A DNA stretch of 20,846 nucleotides from Plantago elongata (lineage: Eukaryota > Streptophyta > Magnoliopsida > Lamiales > Plantaginaceae). Both the position numbers and the translations under genes were made by a program. Below the pieces are notes generated by a model. The model did no database searches, was not told the DNA's origin, and saw nothing but the letters and a program-made list of their open reading frames with translations. The stretch lies in the NCBI GenBank assembly GCA_036897095.1, contig JAYMSP010003162.1, forward strand, positions 1 to 20,846, written 5' to 3'. Of the stretch, positions 1 through 10,189 are shown piece after piece (position 1 is the stretch's first letter; every line of letters starts with the position of its first letter).

Positions 1-28
1 TATGTTCTAAATTTGTTTACATGTACAG

Positions 29-2209
29 GGTATTCAAAATGGTGCTCCTGAAGAGAAAGGAAACAAGCGATCACATACTGAAGAAAGGTTATCCCCTACC
101 TCTTCATGTCTATCATTCTCCCTCTGCTGTTTAACTTAAATGACACATATATGAATCTCATAGTTAAGATGAGTGTTGCGTGATAGCAAACGGGAGATTG
201 ATTGTTCCTTGATGTTTTATAACATATGATTCAATTTCCCGAAGTCAAAACCAAGCTGCTGCATTAGTGTAGTATGATTTTGTTGAGCATTTTATATGCT
301 TTCACCCTTGAAGTTATTGTTCTCTGAAGTTTATTTTTCATGGAAAGTATATTTGTGGCTCTAAATTTACTCCAGGGCAGGGGAAATGTTGAAGTTGCAG
401 CAGGGTGTTTCATTTAAAGTTTTTTGAAGAAGAGTGTGACAATGACCAACTATGAAAGCGGAATTAAAACTGAAGAGCACAATTACATTCAGACAATGGC
501 TATAGTGTTTATTAAGGTTTAGCTTTGGCTTGCGTGTTGGACCTATGGGTCAGTTCATCAGCATGTACACCATGTGTAATATAGTAGTACAGTAGTAGTA
601 TTACTCCACGGAAATGATATTAAGAGTATCAAATATATACAAATATATATTATAATATAGATTTACTTTTGACACATGTATATTTGCCTTTTATTGATGT
701 GCAGCTTCTTTACCTGGTTTAGCGATAGCCAATTTAAAGGTGAAATTGATGATATTCATGATGAGGTAACTCCTGCCTCAAGCTATTTTTTCTAAACCTT
801 GCTCTTCCTGTTTAGTTGGTCTTTTTGCTTGATATATTTTAATGCAATTATTACAGTATTTAAAAACTAATTTCTTGACTCTTAATTTCCGTAGCAGGTT
901 GCTGACATTATCAAAGATGATTTGTGGCCAAATCCACTCTCGTATTTTAATAATGTATGTTTTCTTTCTTGACCCTCATATTCATTTCTTCTCTGTCTCT
1001 GATCTTCATGGAAACATATTGCTGTTTTATTACCTTATTATCTTTATCTGATGTAGGAGGCTGATGAGGAGGATCTAGAAGTTGATGATGACGAAGATGA
1101 TGAGGTAATTGCTTAAATCCATCCACTGGCTATTTACTGTCATTATTGAGAAAAACTAGTTGCAGTCTGGTGAAACTTCCAGTGGAACCGGTCAAGTTGA
1201 TTGAGCTATAGTGAAATGAATTTAGGAATATACTCAAGTTGTATTTGCATGTGAACCAATAAAAAACCTCACCATCAGGTTCCAAGATGCATCAAAACGT
1301 ACAGCTCTCTAAAAATCACTTTACCTACATTTTTACAACATGCATACTCTCGTACAATCAGTGAGACAACAATCAATCAAAACCCAAGACATGCCTTTCA
1401 CCAATCAAACCTTTTACAGTCAATCGTGATCAATTGCATACCTAAGGAGGCCTCTTTTTTCTCTATATAACCATGAACAGAGCTCCAATAGATACCGTTC
1501 CATTTTACATTATAAGTCATTCATGCTATGGACTTTTCTATTGGTCTTTTTTTCTAAATATTTTCAAGTATGAAATTATTTTCATCGTGCATGACGGTTA
1601 AAGTATATTGCAAATAAGTACTTGGCAATATTATTTTGGTTACTGTGATTAATTTGCTCTCACAAATACTGCCAGTATCCTAAATGTTGTTTAGATTTAA
1701 TTGAAAGTCGGAATTGTTTAACTTGGGGCCTTTTCAATCGTTTATATAGCTATATTCTAACAGTGTAGCTTTTATGTTCAGAATTTTGTTAATGACTTTG
1801 ATGCATTTTGTACCTAAGAGAATTTGCAGTGCCAAGAAAAAGGTTAACTCAAAAGTTTTATCTTCACAAGTACTCACTTTAAGATGTGAGGCAGCTCGTG
1901 CCATTACATTTGAGCAGAGAGCACGAAGATTGATTTTGGCTCCAATTTGTAGCATAATTGGAATCTTTTATACATATTTGCTTTGAAGTTGCGACAAACT
2001 AGGATCCTGTTCTTCCAATTTCTATGTCCGCTCTATTTAGGACTGATATGCACATGTATTTATCCCCATTCTTGTTTCTAAAACAGAAAATGCCTGTAGT
2101 TGATTATATAATATTTGCCTTCAGTTATTTCTCTCTAATATATACGGTGTCACTGAAGGTAAATGGTAGCGGATCTGATGACGACGAAGAGGATGATACA
2201 GACGATTGA
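29..2209 (+). CDS. NRP1: NAP1-related protein (NRP1/NRP2, SET-type histone chaperone), 3' part
   Basis: NRP proteins are nuclear histone H2A/H2B chaperones of the NAP/SET family. Five coding exons join in frame: 29-87, 705-765, 898-954 (or 895-954), 1057-1104 and 2159-2209, with stop TGA at 2207-2209. All introns are GT-AG. The joined product carries the family's C-terminal signature: a GNKR stretch, then SFFTWFSDSQ, an IHDE motif, VADIIKDDLWPNPLSYF, and a tail of Asp and Glu that binds histones in this family. The start and the dimerisation helix lie left of the window, so the gene is partial at its 5' end. The intron at 1105-2158 (1054 nt) splits the acidic tail; its acceptor (CTGAAG then GTAAAT) is the least certain junction. 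NRP1 and NRP2 cannot be told apart from this C-terminal part, so the symbol is a best guess. Confidence 0.9.
88..704 (+). other. NRP intron (617 nt), no other gene seen
   Basis: Bounded by GT at 88 and AG at 703-704 between two well-matched NRP exons. It holds AT-rich sequence and TAGTAG-type short repeats around 583-603. I see no coding signal in either strand. Confidence 0.8.
1105..2158 (+). other. Long NRP intron inside the acidic-tail coding region
   Basis: This 1054-nt intron separates the exon ending in EDDE from the last exon coding GSGSDDDEEDDTDD. The short open frames inside it, on both strands near 1734-1986, resemble nothing I know and overlap each other, so I treat them as chance. 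Confidence 0.7.
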
Positions 2210-3706
2210 AACCGGATGGGTGACTGTTTGTCTAATGGATGTTCAGTATCATGTATTCACTACTTTATTCTGTGAAGATGATTTAGAAGTTGAAAGTATA
2301 GAAGTTGACGATTAAGACTTGTATTTATGTCCGGTTACTCTTTACTCTGCATTCTGATACGCATTCTGATAACCATTATACAGCATGGTTGTCTTATTAT
2401 GATACCGTATGATAGTCAATGTATTGCTGAGTACATGGGATCTATTTGCCATAAGCAGCTATAGGATTTATCGACTCTCTTCTATTTGATTTTTTTCAGT
2501 ATACTACATATAAGTACACCAGCTCACGAATACACCATGGAAGGACTAGAGAAACACTACTAAAATCCAAAACTAATTAAGCTTGCATGTTGCAGACCTG
2601 TTGTAGTTCAATTTTGGCACCTTAATCTTGCCCAATTTTGAAACTTCATTAGTTAAAGTTCGATGAAATTGTATTTTGATTGTACTAGTTAGAGTTGAGT
2701 TAGGAGGTACATTTGAAAAGTCAAACCAAAACTCACCTATGGGGGTGATTAATTTTTTTAATTCTAATAAGAGTAGAATAATTTTTAGTTTTTTCAAGAC
2801 GGTTAGAGTGATAACAATGATGGTTAGATTGACAGGTGAATTGACTGTTGACTTGCTTCATCAATTAAGATATACTCCATCCATTTCGAGTTCATCATCC
2901 TGAAAAATTAAATACAAATTTTAAGAGAAAAGTGAATAAAGTAGTAAAATATTGTACAAAGAGAACTAGACATAAAGTAGGAAAAAGATAAATAAATTAG
3001 AAGTGATATTGTACATTTAAAAGATGTGAATATGAAGTTGGAACGGATTGAAACAGAATACATGAAGATGAAGCTTGGACGGATAGAGTATTATAATCTT
3101 ATTAATTAACAAAACATTTTAAATCAAGTGAAAAAATGGAGTAAGTCTTCTAAGAGACTATTTCTAGGTAACTTATTTAAATACGAACTTATTTTATGTA
3201 GTAAATCATCGATGTTATTTATAAAAACCTCTATGATATCAATGTAGATGTTTTTTCATATATACAAAAAAAATATATTTTGTAAAAATGTAGACGTTTT
3301 GATGAATAACATTAATGGTTGTTTTGATAATATCGGTGTGTCTTTAGATAAATTATATAAATACTATCTTTTTCGAAACTTTGTGTATAAAATTTCATGA
3401 GTCACAATTAATATCTTGAAACGGTTATGTAATCTTATAATCATCCATGTTAATAATTAAAATGTATATATCGTGTATATATTTATTTCAACTAATAATA
3501 TTAATTATTATTTTAATAATATAAATTCGTTCGCATGTAAATTATTTAAAGATTGACTTTAAAAAAGAGTTGCTCCTGTTCAAATTGCGAGTATCAAAAC
3601 CAAACAATATAGAGAAGCCGGTCCGGGTCATATACCATCTGACTTGAATCAAAACAAAATGAAGGAATGAAATAACAAATTGAGTGAGCAGTAGAGAAGG
3701 GGAGAA
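2210..3706. other. Intergenic spacer: NRP 3' UTR, MITE, MED27 upstream region
   Basis: About 1.5 kb between the NRP stop and the MED27 start, both genes on the plus strand. The first few hundred bases are presumably the NRP 3' UTR, but no single poly(A) signal stands out. A Stowaway-like MITE lies at 2875-3088. The 3100-3550 part is very AT-rich. The last 150 bases before the MED27 ATG are purine-rich; I see no convincing TATA box. Confidence 0.6.
2873..3090. mobile_element. Stowaway-like MITE (214 bp) with TA target duplications
   Basis: The left end reads CTCCATCCATTTCGAGTTC (from 2875). The reverse complement of the right end (ending 3088) reads CTCTATCCGTCCAAGCTTC, and the two continue to match for roughly 28 bases with a handful of mismatches. 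Both ends are flanked by TA (2873-2874 and 3089-3090), the target duplication of Tc1/mariner-derived Stowaway MITEs. The interior is AT-rich and codes for nothing. It sits about 620 bp upstream of the MED27 start. Confidence 0.75.
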
Positions 3707-6700
3707 ATGCAGCAGCAGCAGCAGCAGCAGCAACAGCAGGAAGCAGCAATAAAATCAGGCGGCGGAATGAGGGATGCGCCGCCGAAGCAGGTGGCGGAAG
3801 CGTTGGAGCGACTCGGTGAGGCTGGGAGACTGATCGCTGACGTTCGATTAGGGGCGGATCGGCTGCTCGAAGCTCTCTTGATAGTCGCCAGCGAGCCTCA
3901 TTACCAGCAATCCTCCAAGTGCTTCAATTTGATTATCAGAGAGGAATCCTTAATGCGTCGCCACTTCCAAAACCTCCGTCTTATTGGTATGTACTATGTC
4001 TCTATCTATTCTATTTCTATCTATGTGTATTTTACTTCACTATTTAGGTTGATACTTCATTCTATTTATCTCATATAGCACTGCCTATTCGCACTGTTCT
4101 AGTTCTAGTCGTATGTAAGTATCGAATCAGATGTTATTTTAGTTCAAATTGGTTGCAAAATGAATTGGTGTTTTTAGAAACCAAATGATTTCTAAGTGTT
4201 GCTCATATCAAGGTGTGAGGTCTTATAATTCGTGAATTCCCTCAGCTTCTATAAATTGCGACAAAATAAACCAACATATAGTTACGCTACTACCGGAGAA
4301 TACCACGATCTGTCCATGTGATTCTAGCACGGGGTTATTCTAGGTGAATGAATTTTGTTCATGATCAGGGCTGAATTGGCATGCGACTTAAATGCCCGAT
4401 TTAAATGTCTGAATAGTGATCGGAATTGTAGTGGGATTGTTAAAATTGTGTTTGGTATAGAATTGTAATTGGATAGGGTATTATAGGTTTGTTATATAGG
4501 TAGAGAAAAATGTTACTACTGTAGAGCCATTTCGATCTTCGGCATTTAAATGCCATAACAAACACAAAATCTCCAAATAGCATCCAAATGGGCATTTGGA
4601 TGCTACTCCAGTCAGCCCCAGAATGGTGGCTGTTGAATAGTGTAGATGGTTGAATCGGCTTCACAAATTTGGAATTGGAGGATTTAGTTTAAATAATCTT
4701 AGTTTATCTGTTATAGTATAAAACTTTGTTTCATAGAAATTTAACTACTACTACTACGTGTGATCATATTGTGTTGAGAAACATGGATTAACACTTCGGA
4801 AAGCAAGTAGGCCAAACACAATTTGGAGAAAACACGAGCATGTAAGTACTTGGGAAAGAAATAACCCAAATGATAACTTCTAACCTTAGCAAAAGAAGTA
4901 TCCACTAATTGATCAATTTTAGCCATTTTGATGGTAAAAAGACAAAAATGAACTGAAATAAATTAATGAGGGCATGCTGGGTTCAAAACCTGACTTGTGG
5001 CGCTTTTAAGCGCAACTGACCACTCGGAGACAGCTAGTTTTGTTAACTGAATTGCACTAACACGATTTGTCAACAGATGCCTAAATCGCAGACACAGGAA
5101 CATAGCATCTTAACAATTTCTGAGGCTTCATTAAGGGGAAAAAAAAAGAGCACACGAGAAACATAAGAACAGGACGAAGAAACAGAGACCAAAGAAACTG
5201 AAGCCCAACAACATAAAAAGTCCACAGAAAATAGAATTATAGGTACCAAAACACATCTACATGAATTCACCCGAGAAGCGACACTGCAATTATTACTATT
5301 TGCCACCTTATCCCTAAATTTTCAATAGATATTCTTTTTCTTGTTTAAACGTTGTTTGATTTGGTCAATTCATGCGTCACTGTCAAGTATATATATTGAA
5401 ATCTTACATAGTTGGTGGCCACACGAAGCACTTGAAATTGAATGCATCAATTATGTTCTTCAAACCTCAAAAGGATAAACGTGTTTGGTCTTTTCCCATA
5501 TAACGATTCATGACATAGTAGGTCTATGAGTCCGTAGTCATACCAGGAGAACACTGCATTTGCATATCACTGGCTTAATATATATTAAACATGTTTGGTA
5601 CTTCACTGCATTCAATATAATTTTATAAACTTAAAATCACATAAAAGTGTAAAGTGGGTATTTCAAAATTTGGTGGGCGACCAAGCCTAGGCGCTGTTGT
5701 TGTTTTTGTTATAAATATTGATAAAATAAATAAAGAATCAATAAAATTAGTAAGTTGGTATAAAATTATGAGAGAAAAATGAATTATGAGAGTAAACGTA
5801 TGATAGAATGTATAAAGTATGATGATGAGTAATATGTATCTATGTCAATAAAATGGTACAGGACGGCATATTGGGTATGTGGGGTTCTAATTTTGCCACT
5901 GTATTGTAGCATTCACATTAGTTTTACTCAACATTATGATTTTTTTGCCCTAATACTTGAGTGGGTTTGGACTTTGGTGTATATTTAGAACGATACTCAG
6001 AATGTGGGTCTTTTGAAAGAACTTACTTTCTTCACAAATGTTTTGTTGGAGACCGTCTATATTTAGCTTATATATAGACGTCCTATTTTGGAACTCACTG
6101 ATGTTCTCAAGTAAGATACCAATGTTGTTAACAAAATGTATGTTGTTATGAAAAATACTAATGCTCTTAATTAAAGCCATGTTCTCAGTAACAATCATGA
6201 TGTTTGTGTGGCTTTATTTATCTTTCCCATAGACTAATTCCAGGACACTCAGTGTAATTCATTAATATTTTGTCTCTACTAGGAAGACAGCTGGAAGAAT
6301 CTGGTGTTCTAACTGATTCTCTCCGTTCAAGAAGCAATTCATGGGGCCTTCATATGCCTCTGGTCTGTCCTGATGGTGCAGTTGTTGCATATGCATGGAA
6401 GCGTCAACTTGCTGGCCAGGCTGGTGCATCTGCGGTTGACAGGACCAGGTACATTGCATTTTAGTTTTCCACTTAATGTCCTATAATACTTTTCTGATCT
6501 CAGCAATAACATATATATATATATATATATATAGAGGAAATGAAACCCAGACCTGTGACTAAACAGGTTCTGTGATTGGGAGTCTCGACTCAAAAGTTGT
6601 TTTCATGGAATAAATACATGCATGCCTGAACAAATTATGGAAATGTTTCTTTCCATTTTTGTAAATCATAGATTTAAAATGCATAAATGACTTGTATTGG

Positions 6701-9636
6701 GACATATCTCAGTTCTGGTCCATTAAATGTGTTATCCTTCATAATTAGTGCTTTAGTTTTCTGCATTTCTGTTTTTGTCCACCAATGTGTCAAATCAATT
6801 CAATCATGATTCTTGGGCCTCCCCATGCTGGTTTATTCATAGTTTGCATGTTTTTGAGACTTTAAGTTTGTCCAAATTTTCTGCCTCATCTCGAACATCA
6901 ATTTGACAAGTGGAAAATTGTCGTTCATTTCTAATAGTGTCAGTTTGAAAATTTAATCATGGTGTGAGAAAAGGTGAGAAAAGGATAAAATAAACTTGAG
7001 TTTCCACTAATTTAAGCAAGTGCTGTTGGATTTCTGGATTTCAAAAAGTTGAATCTCATGCAGTGAGAATTAAAAAAAAAATACACAAGGGGTAGAAAAG
7101 ACTCAACAAGTTTGCAAGGATATGATAGAGATCTTGTTATGCAATGGATGGTCAATTACTTTGAAATCATTTTGACACATTAGCCTTCGTGTTCAAAGCC
7201 TATAGAAGGCAAAGAGCGACTAATCAAATTCTTGCTCATGAGTGGGGATGAAGACATCTCTGTCATGACTGTAGCCTTCCCTAAAAGTACTCCTCAAAGA
7301 CAGTTGGGAAAAATTCCATTTCCGGGTACCTTTATTGTTTAGAAAAAACACAATAAACAAAAACAATCACTCCCTCTGTCTTAATCTCAACTTTCCACTT
7401 CTCTTTTATGTTTGACCCAATTTCAACTTCTCATACTTCAAATGAAACTTTTCTCTTCTGCATTATTTGCTCTCTAATACTTATATCCCTTCAACTTTAC
7501 ATTTTCTAAATTATTATAATTATTTATATAGTTTATTCTTAAACTATGTGCCGAGATCAATGGGAAGTCGTGTCTGGGACGGAGGGAGTTACTTGAAACA
7601 AAAGTTGAATGCTAAAAAGATGAGAAAAATTCAGTAAAAAGGTCTTGGTGAGTGACTGCCAATATTTTACTAATCTTCATGCAGTGCTTGAGAACATTTA
7701 GTCATTATTCTATCCTTGCAAATATACATATTCAATATGACTACACCATTATATGCTGCTGAAAAGTATTTAGCTGTTTCTTGTCACCTGCTCTATAGAA
7801 TTGATCCGTACAAATATACTCTATCAAACAAGATTGTTTAATTAAATAGGTAAATTTTCAAAAGAGTCCTGATTTATTAAACTAGGAGGCTTTGAAGTTA
7901 CCTCTGTAAGGCAGCAGATCCTCGATATCACAAATAGGATACTCAAAAAGATAAGTATTAGGTCCAAGACGCTTAATGATTCTCAAATGTCCTGAAGCTA
8001 TTGCAAAGATCTTCTCTAAGTACTTTCAGGGAATCCATCAGGACAAATACATGGAGTTACGTAATGACATTCATGCAACTCCTACAATGCCTATCAACAG
8101 CAAACTTACTATAATGTTCTTTTTACAGATTAGCTCTCAAGTCATTTACAGATCAAAAGAAGCGACATTTTGTCCACCTTGCTAATGAAGATTCTGCTAC
8201 TGAATCGGGTACAAAGAAACACTGCAGCCCCTTGGCAAATTCTTCTGAAGAATTCGGTGGTCAGAAAACAGTTGCTGATATCCTGTCTGATTTAGAAAAA
8301 CAAGTTCCAAATTTGAAAGTATTTACATATGAAAGGCTGGAATGGTTCAAAAGGGCATCATCATTGCCATTTCTTACTAACAAAAGCTCCATTCAGTCAT
8401 CGAAAGACCATAGCTTTCCAAGCACAAGCAAATTGAGACAAGGATCATTAAATGAACACCATGCTGCAGATAAAGCTGCTGTTATTGAGTTACTTCTTCC
8501 TTCAGTTTTCCGGGCAGTAGTGTCATTACATACTGCAGGATCTATGGATCCTAATGCAATAGCTTTCTTCTCGCCTGATGAGGTACTCACTAGTTGTAAC
8601 TTGTAAGGGGTTTGCTATCTTTGTATGGTTGTATTGTACTCCTTGTCTACTGATAGCTCTTTCTGGGCCAAAAGTGTTTGCCTTTTGTTTCTTACCATTC
8701 CAAACTGAATTTTCATGCACATTTGATGAGGATCCCGGTTGATTAAGATAGGTTTTGACTGATTATAAGATATTTGGCTAGTGGCGAACAGTATAAATGG
8801 GAAAATACATATTTTCCATGTAATGCAACTCTGGTATAAGATAGTACTACTATTTTTGCAGAACAACTTTAAAGTTATTTACTTATCTTGGTGTTCGGTG
8901 TTCATCCCTCAAATACTTGAGATCTAATGTTCTATGTAATGTGACACGAATTTTGTAGGTTTTTATATAGGCATTTCTCTTATATTTCCTGCCAACTGAT
9001 GATGTACATTCTTAACACAATGAAGGGGGGAAGCTACTTACATGCCCAAGGATTTTCATCATATCATGTATTTCGTCATGTCTCGGTAAGACATCTTTTA
9101 AAAGTAATTCAGTTCGCCACACACCAACCTAAGATTTGATGTTAAAAGTGTCTACTTACAAATGAACTGTGCACTGCAGGAACATGCTTCTATGGCTCTG
9201 CAGTACTTTGTTTGTGCCAATCGTGAAACAGCTCTACACTCTCTTTTGGTATTGTATTTCACATGAAAATAAACAGTTAATACTAATGCATAACAGTTAT
9301 TTCTTCTTTCTAAGTATGTCCTGCTTATGGTTGCAGTGGTGGATCTGTAGTTACGAAACACTGTTCTCTAAATCTTGCAGGTGTTATTTATTGCTGCTTT
9401 TCCCTGCTTTCTCTTTTGCTGCTGATATGCATGGCTTTTTACCTGTAGTATTTGTATTGTTATGCAGCAAGTGCGGAAAATTGTTGTCAATGGATAAACA
9501 ATCTGGTTTAGTGTTACCTCCTGTACGACACCCTTTCCACAACTTTGCTGCCCCAGGAAAGAGCTCCGCTGCACACAAGCATATCATGGATCTTGTTGCT
9601 TCTTTCCACATCAGCTGCTTTTCAGAAGACACATAG
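3707..9636 (+). CDS. MED27: Mediator of RNA polymerase II transcription subunit 27 (MED27), complete
   Basis: MED27 is a tail/core-proximal subunit of the nuclear Mediator complex that links transcription factors to RNA polymerase II. Seven exons join in frame to 413 aa: 3707-3986, 6283-6448, 8129-8582, 9026-9085, 9180-9248, 9337-9380, 9468-9636. All introns are GT-AG, and the size is close to the roughly 400 aa I recall for the Arabidopsis protein. The ATG at 3707 is followed by ten Gln codons, then the conserved PPKQVAEALERLGEAGRLIADVR-like N-terminus. Exon 2 encodes the highly conserved LRSRSNSWGLHMPLVCPDG and WKRQLAGQAGASAVDRTR blocks. The C-terminus has the Med27-type Cys pattern WICSYETLFSKSCSKCGKLLSMDKQSG and ends FHISCFSEDT with stop TAG at 9634. 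Codons split across junctions (G|GA, AG|A, AG|C) restore expected residues. The polyglutamine tract is likely variable; the rest looks intact and functional. Confidence 0.96.
3710..3739 (+). repeat. CAG trinucleotide tract coding polyglutamine in MED27
   Basis: Seven CAG, one CAA and two CAG codons directly follow the start codon and encode ten Gln residues. The run is purest at its 5' side, the usual pattern for a slippage-prone coding microsatellite. Confidence 0.9.
3987..6282 (+). other. MED27 intron 1 (2296 nt) with palindromes
   Basis: It starts GTATGTAC and ends TCTCTACTAG. The 4440-4825 stretch carries two perfect palindromes and a 13-bp inverted repeat, described separately. The remainder (4830-6280) is AT-rich. 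The short open frames on the minus strand at 4741-4926, 5070-5306 and 5950-6198 match no family I recognise. Confidence 0.8.
4443..4824. repeat. Possible decayed MITE bounded by a 13-bp inverted repeat
   Basis: AAATTGTGTTTGG at 4443-4455 has its exact reverse complement, CCAAACACAATTT, at 4812-4824. Between them sit two palindromes: GGCATTTAAATGCC (4541-4554) and the 28-base TAGCATCCAAATG-GG-CATTTGGATGCTA (4578-4605, 13-bp perfect arms). This layout suggests a non-autonomous DNA transposon, but I see no clear target-site duplication, so the boundaries are uncertain. Confidence 0.35.
6511..6532. repeat. (AT)n microsatellite
   Basis: An uninterrupted run of about eleven AT units inside MED27 intron 2. 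Confidence 0.9.
7369..7589. mobile_element. Stowaway-like MITE (about 221 bp) in MED27 intron 2
   Basis: The left end reads ACTCCCTCTGTCTTAATC and the reverse complement of the right end reads ACTCCCTCCGTCCCAGAC, close to the widespread plant Stowaway terminus CTCCCTCCGTCCC. Similarity continues for about 28-30 bases (CAACTTTCCA against CGACTTCCCA). The interior is AT-rich and non-coding. The expected TA duplication is not intact (TC on the left, TA on the right), so the insertion is old or the ends are off by a base. Confidence 0.7.
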
Positions 9637-10057
9637 CAGGTTAGCATCTTCTAACTGACAACTGAGAGAACTTACCCCCTTTTCTCCCTGTGTGTGCGCA
9701 CTTGAACATGAATTTGTAAATTAACTTTTCTCCCAAAAGTCACTCACCTCAGGCAAAACTTGATTAATTAATTTGTTTGCAAGTCTGTTGATAAGCAAAT
9801 TACTTAAATCACTATCTTACTTGCATGTAGTGGATTTTTATTCGTAAATTAAGAATCTAGTTCACGATTGGCACAATCAAATTTTAGGAGAAAGTGAGAA
9901 ACTACCCAGACGCAGTGTAATTAGAGGAATGTGCATCAGTGCATGAGCATGGGTGGTGTTTTTCCTTGTAAATTTTCAGCAGGAAAACGGAGAAGTTTCT
10001 TTTAAATCTTAGTTGCTCTCCAAATATCACTCTGGTGTATTCTTATCTCTATTATAC
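9637..10057. other. Spacer downstream of MED27
   Basis: Presumed MED27 3' UTR and flank. It is AT-rich and contains no recognisable gene. I cannot place the poly(A) site from sequence alone. Confidence 0.5.
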
Positions 10058-10086
10058 ACTCCGTCCCAATCTCAACTTCCTGTCAC
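10058..10086. mobile_element. Solitary Stowaway-like terminus
   Basis: ACTCCGTCCCAATCTCAACTTCC closely resembles the left end of the MITE at 7369 (ACTCCCTCTGTCTTAATCTCAACTTTCC). No partner terminus in opposite orientation is visible before or after the adjoining LINE, so this is probably a half element, broken by deletion or by later insertion. Confidence 0.45.
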
Positions 10087-10189
10087 CCGTTTAACCGCTT
10101 AAAAAATCATTTGCCATTCGTAAAACATTAAGATTTTCACATTATTAAGTTTGTTCCTCCCATAAAACAATAGTCACAAATATTTTACT

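Larger units (their letters stand above)
6449..8128 (+). other. MED27 intron 2 (1680 nt) with AT microsatellite and MITE
   Basis: It starts GTACATTG and ends TTTTTACAG. It contains an (AT)n run at about 6511-6532 and a Stowaway-like MITE at 7369-7589. The open frame at 7976-8185 runs across the intron-exon border in the wrong frame and is spurious. Confidence 0.8.

Noticed and set aside
1734-1986. Overlapping open frames on both strands in the NRP intron
   Set aside because: They overlap in opposite sense, lack motifs, and lie inside an intron with good splice borders.
5070-5306. A 78-aa minus-strand frame rich in Ser, Cys and Val
   Set aside because: The composition comes from A/C-rich plus-strand intron sequence; no domain or signal peptide pattern is convincing.
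9169-9636. A 155-aa plus-strand open frame over the MED27 3' end
   Set aside because: It reads through introns 5 and 6 and only its last third is in the true MED27 frame; the spliced model explains the conserved residues better.
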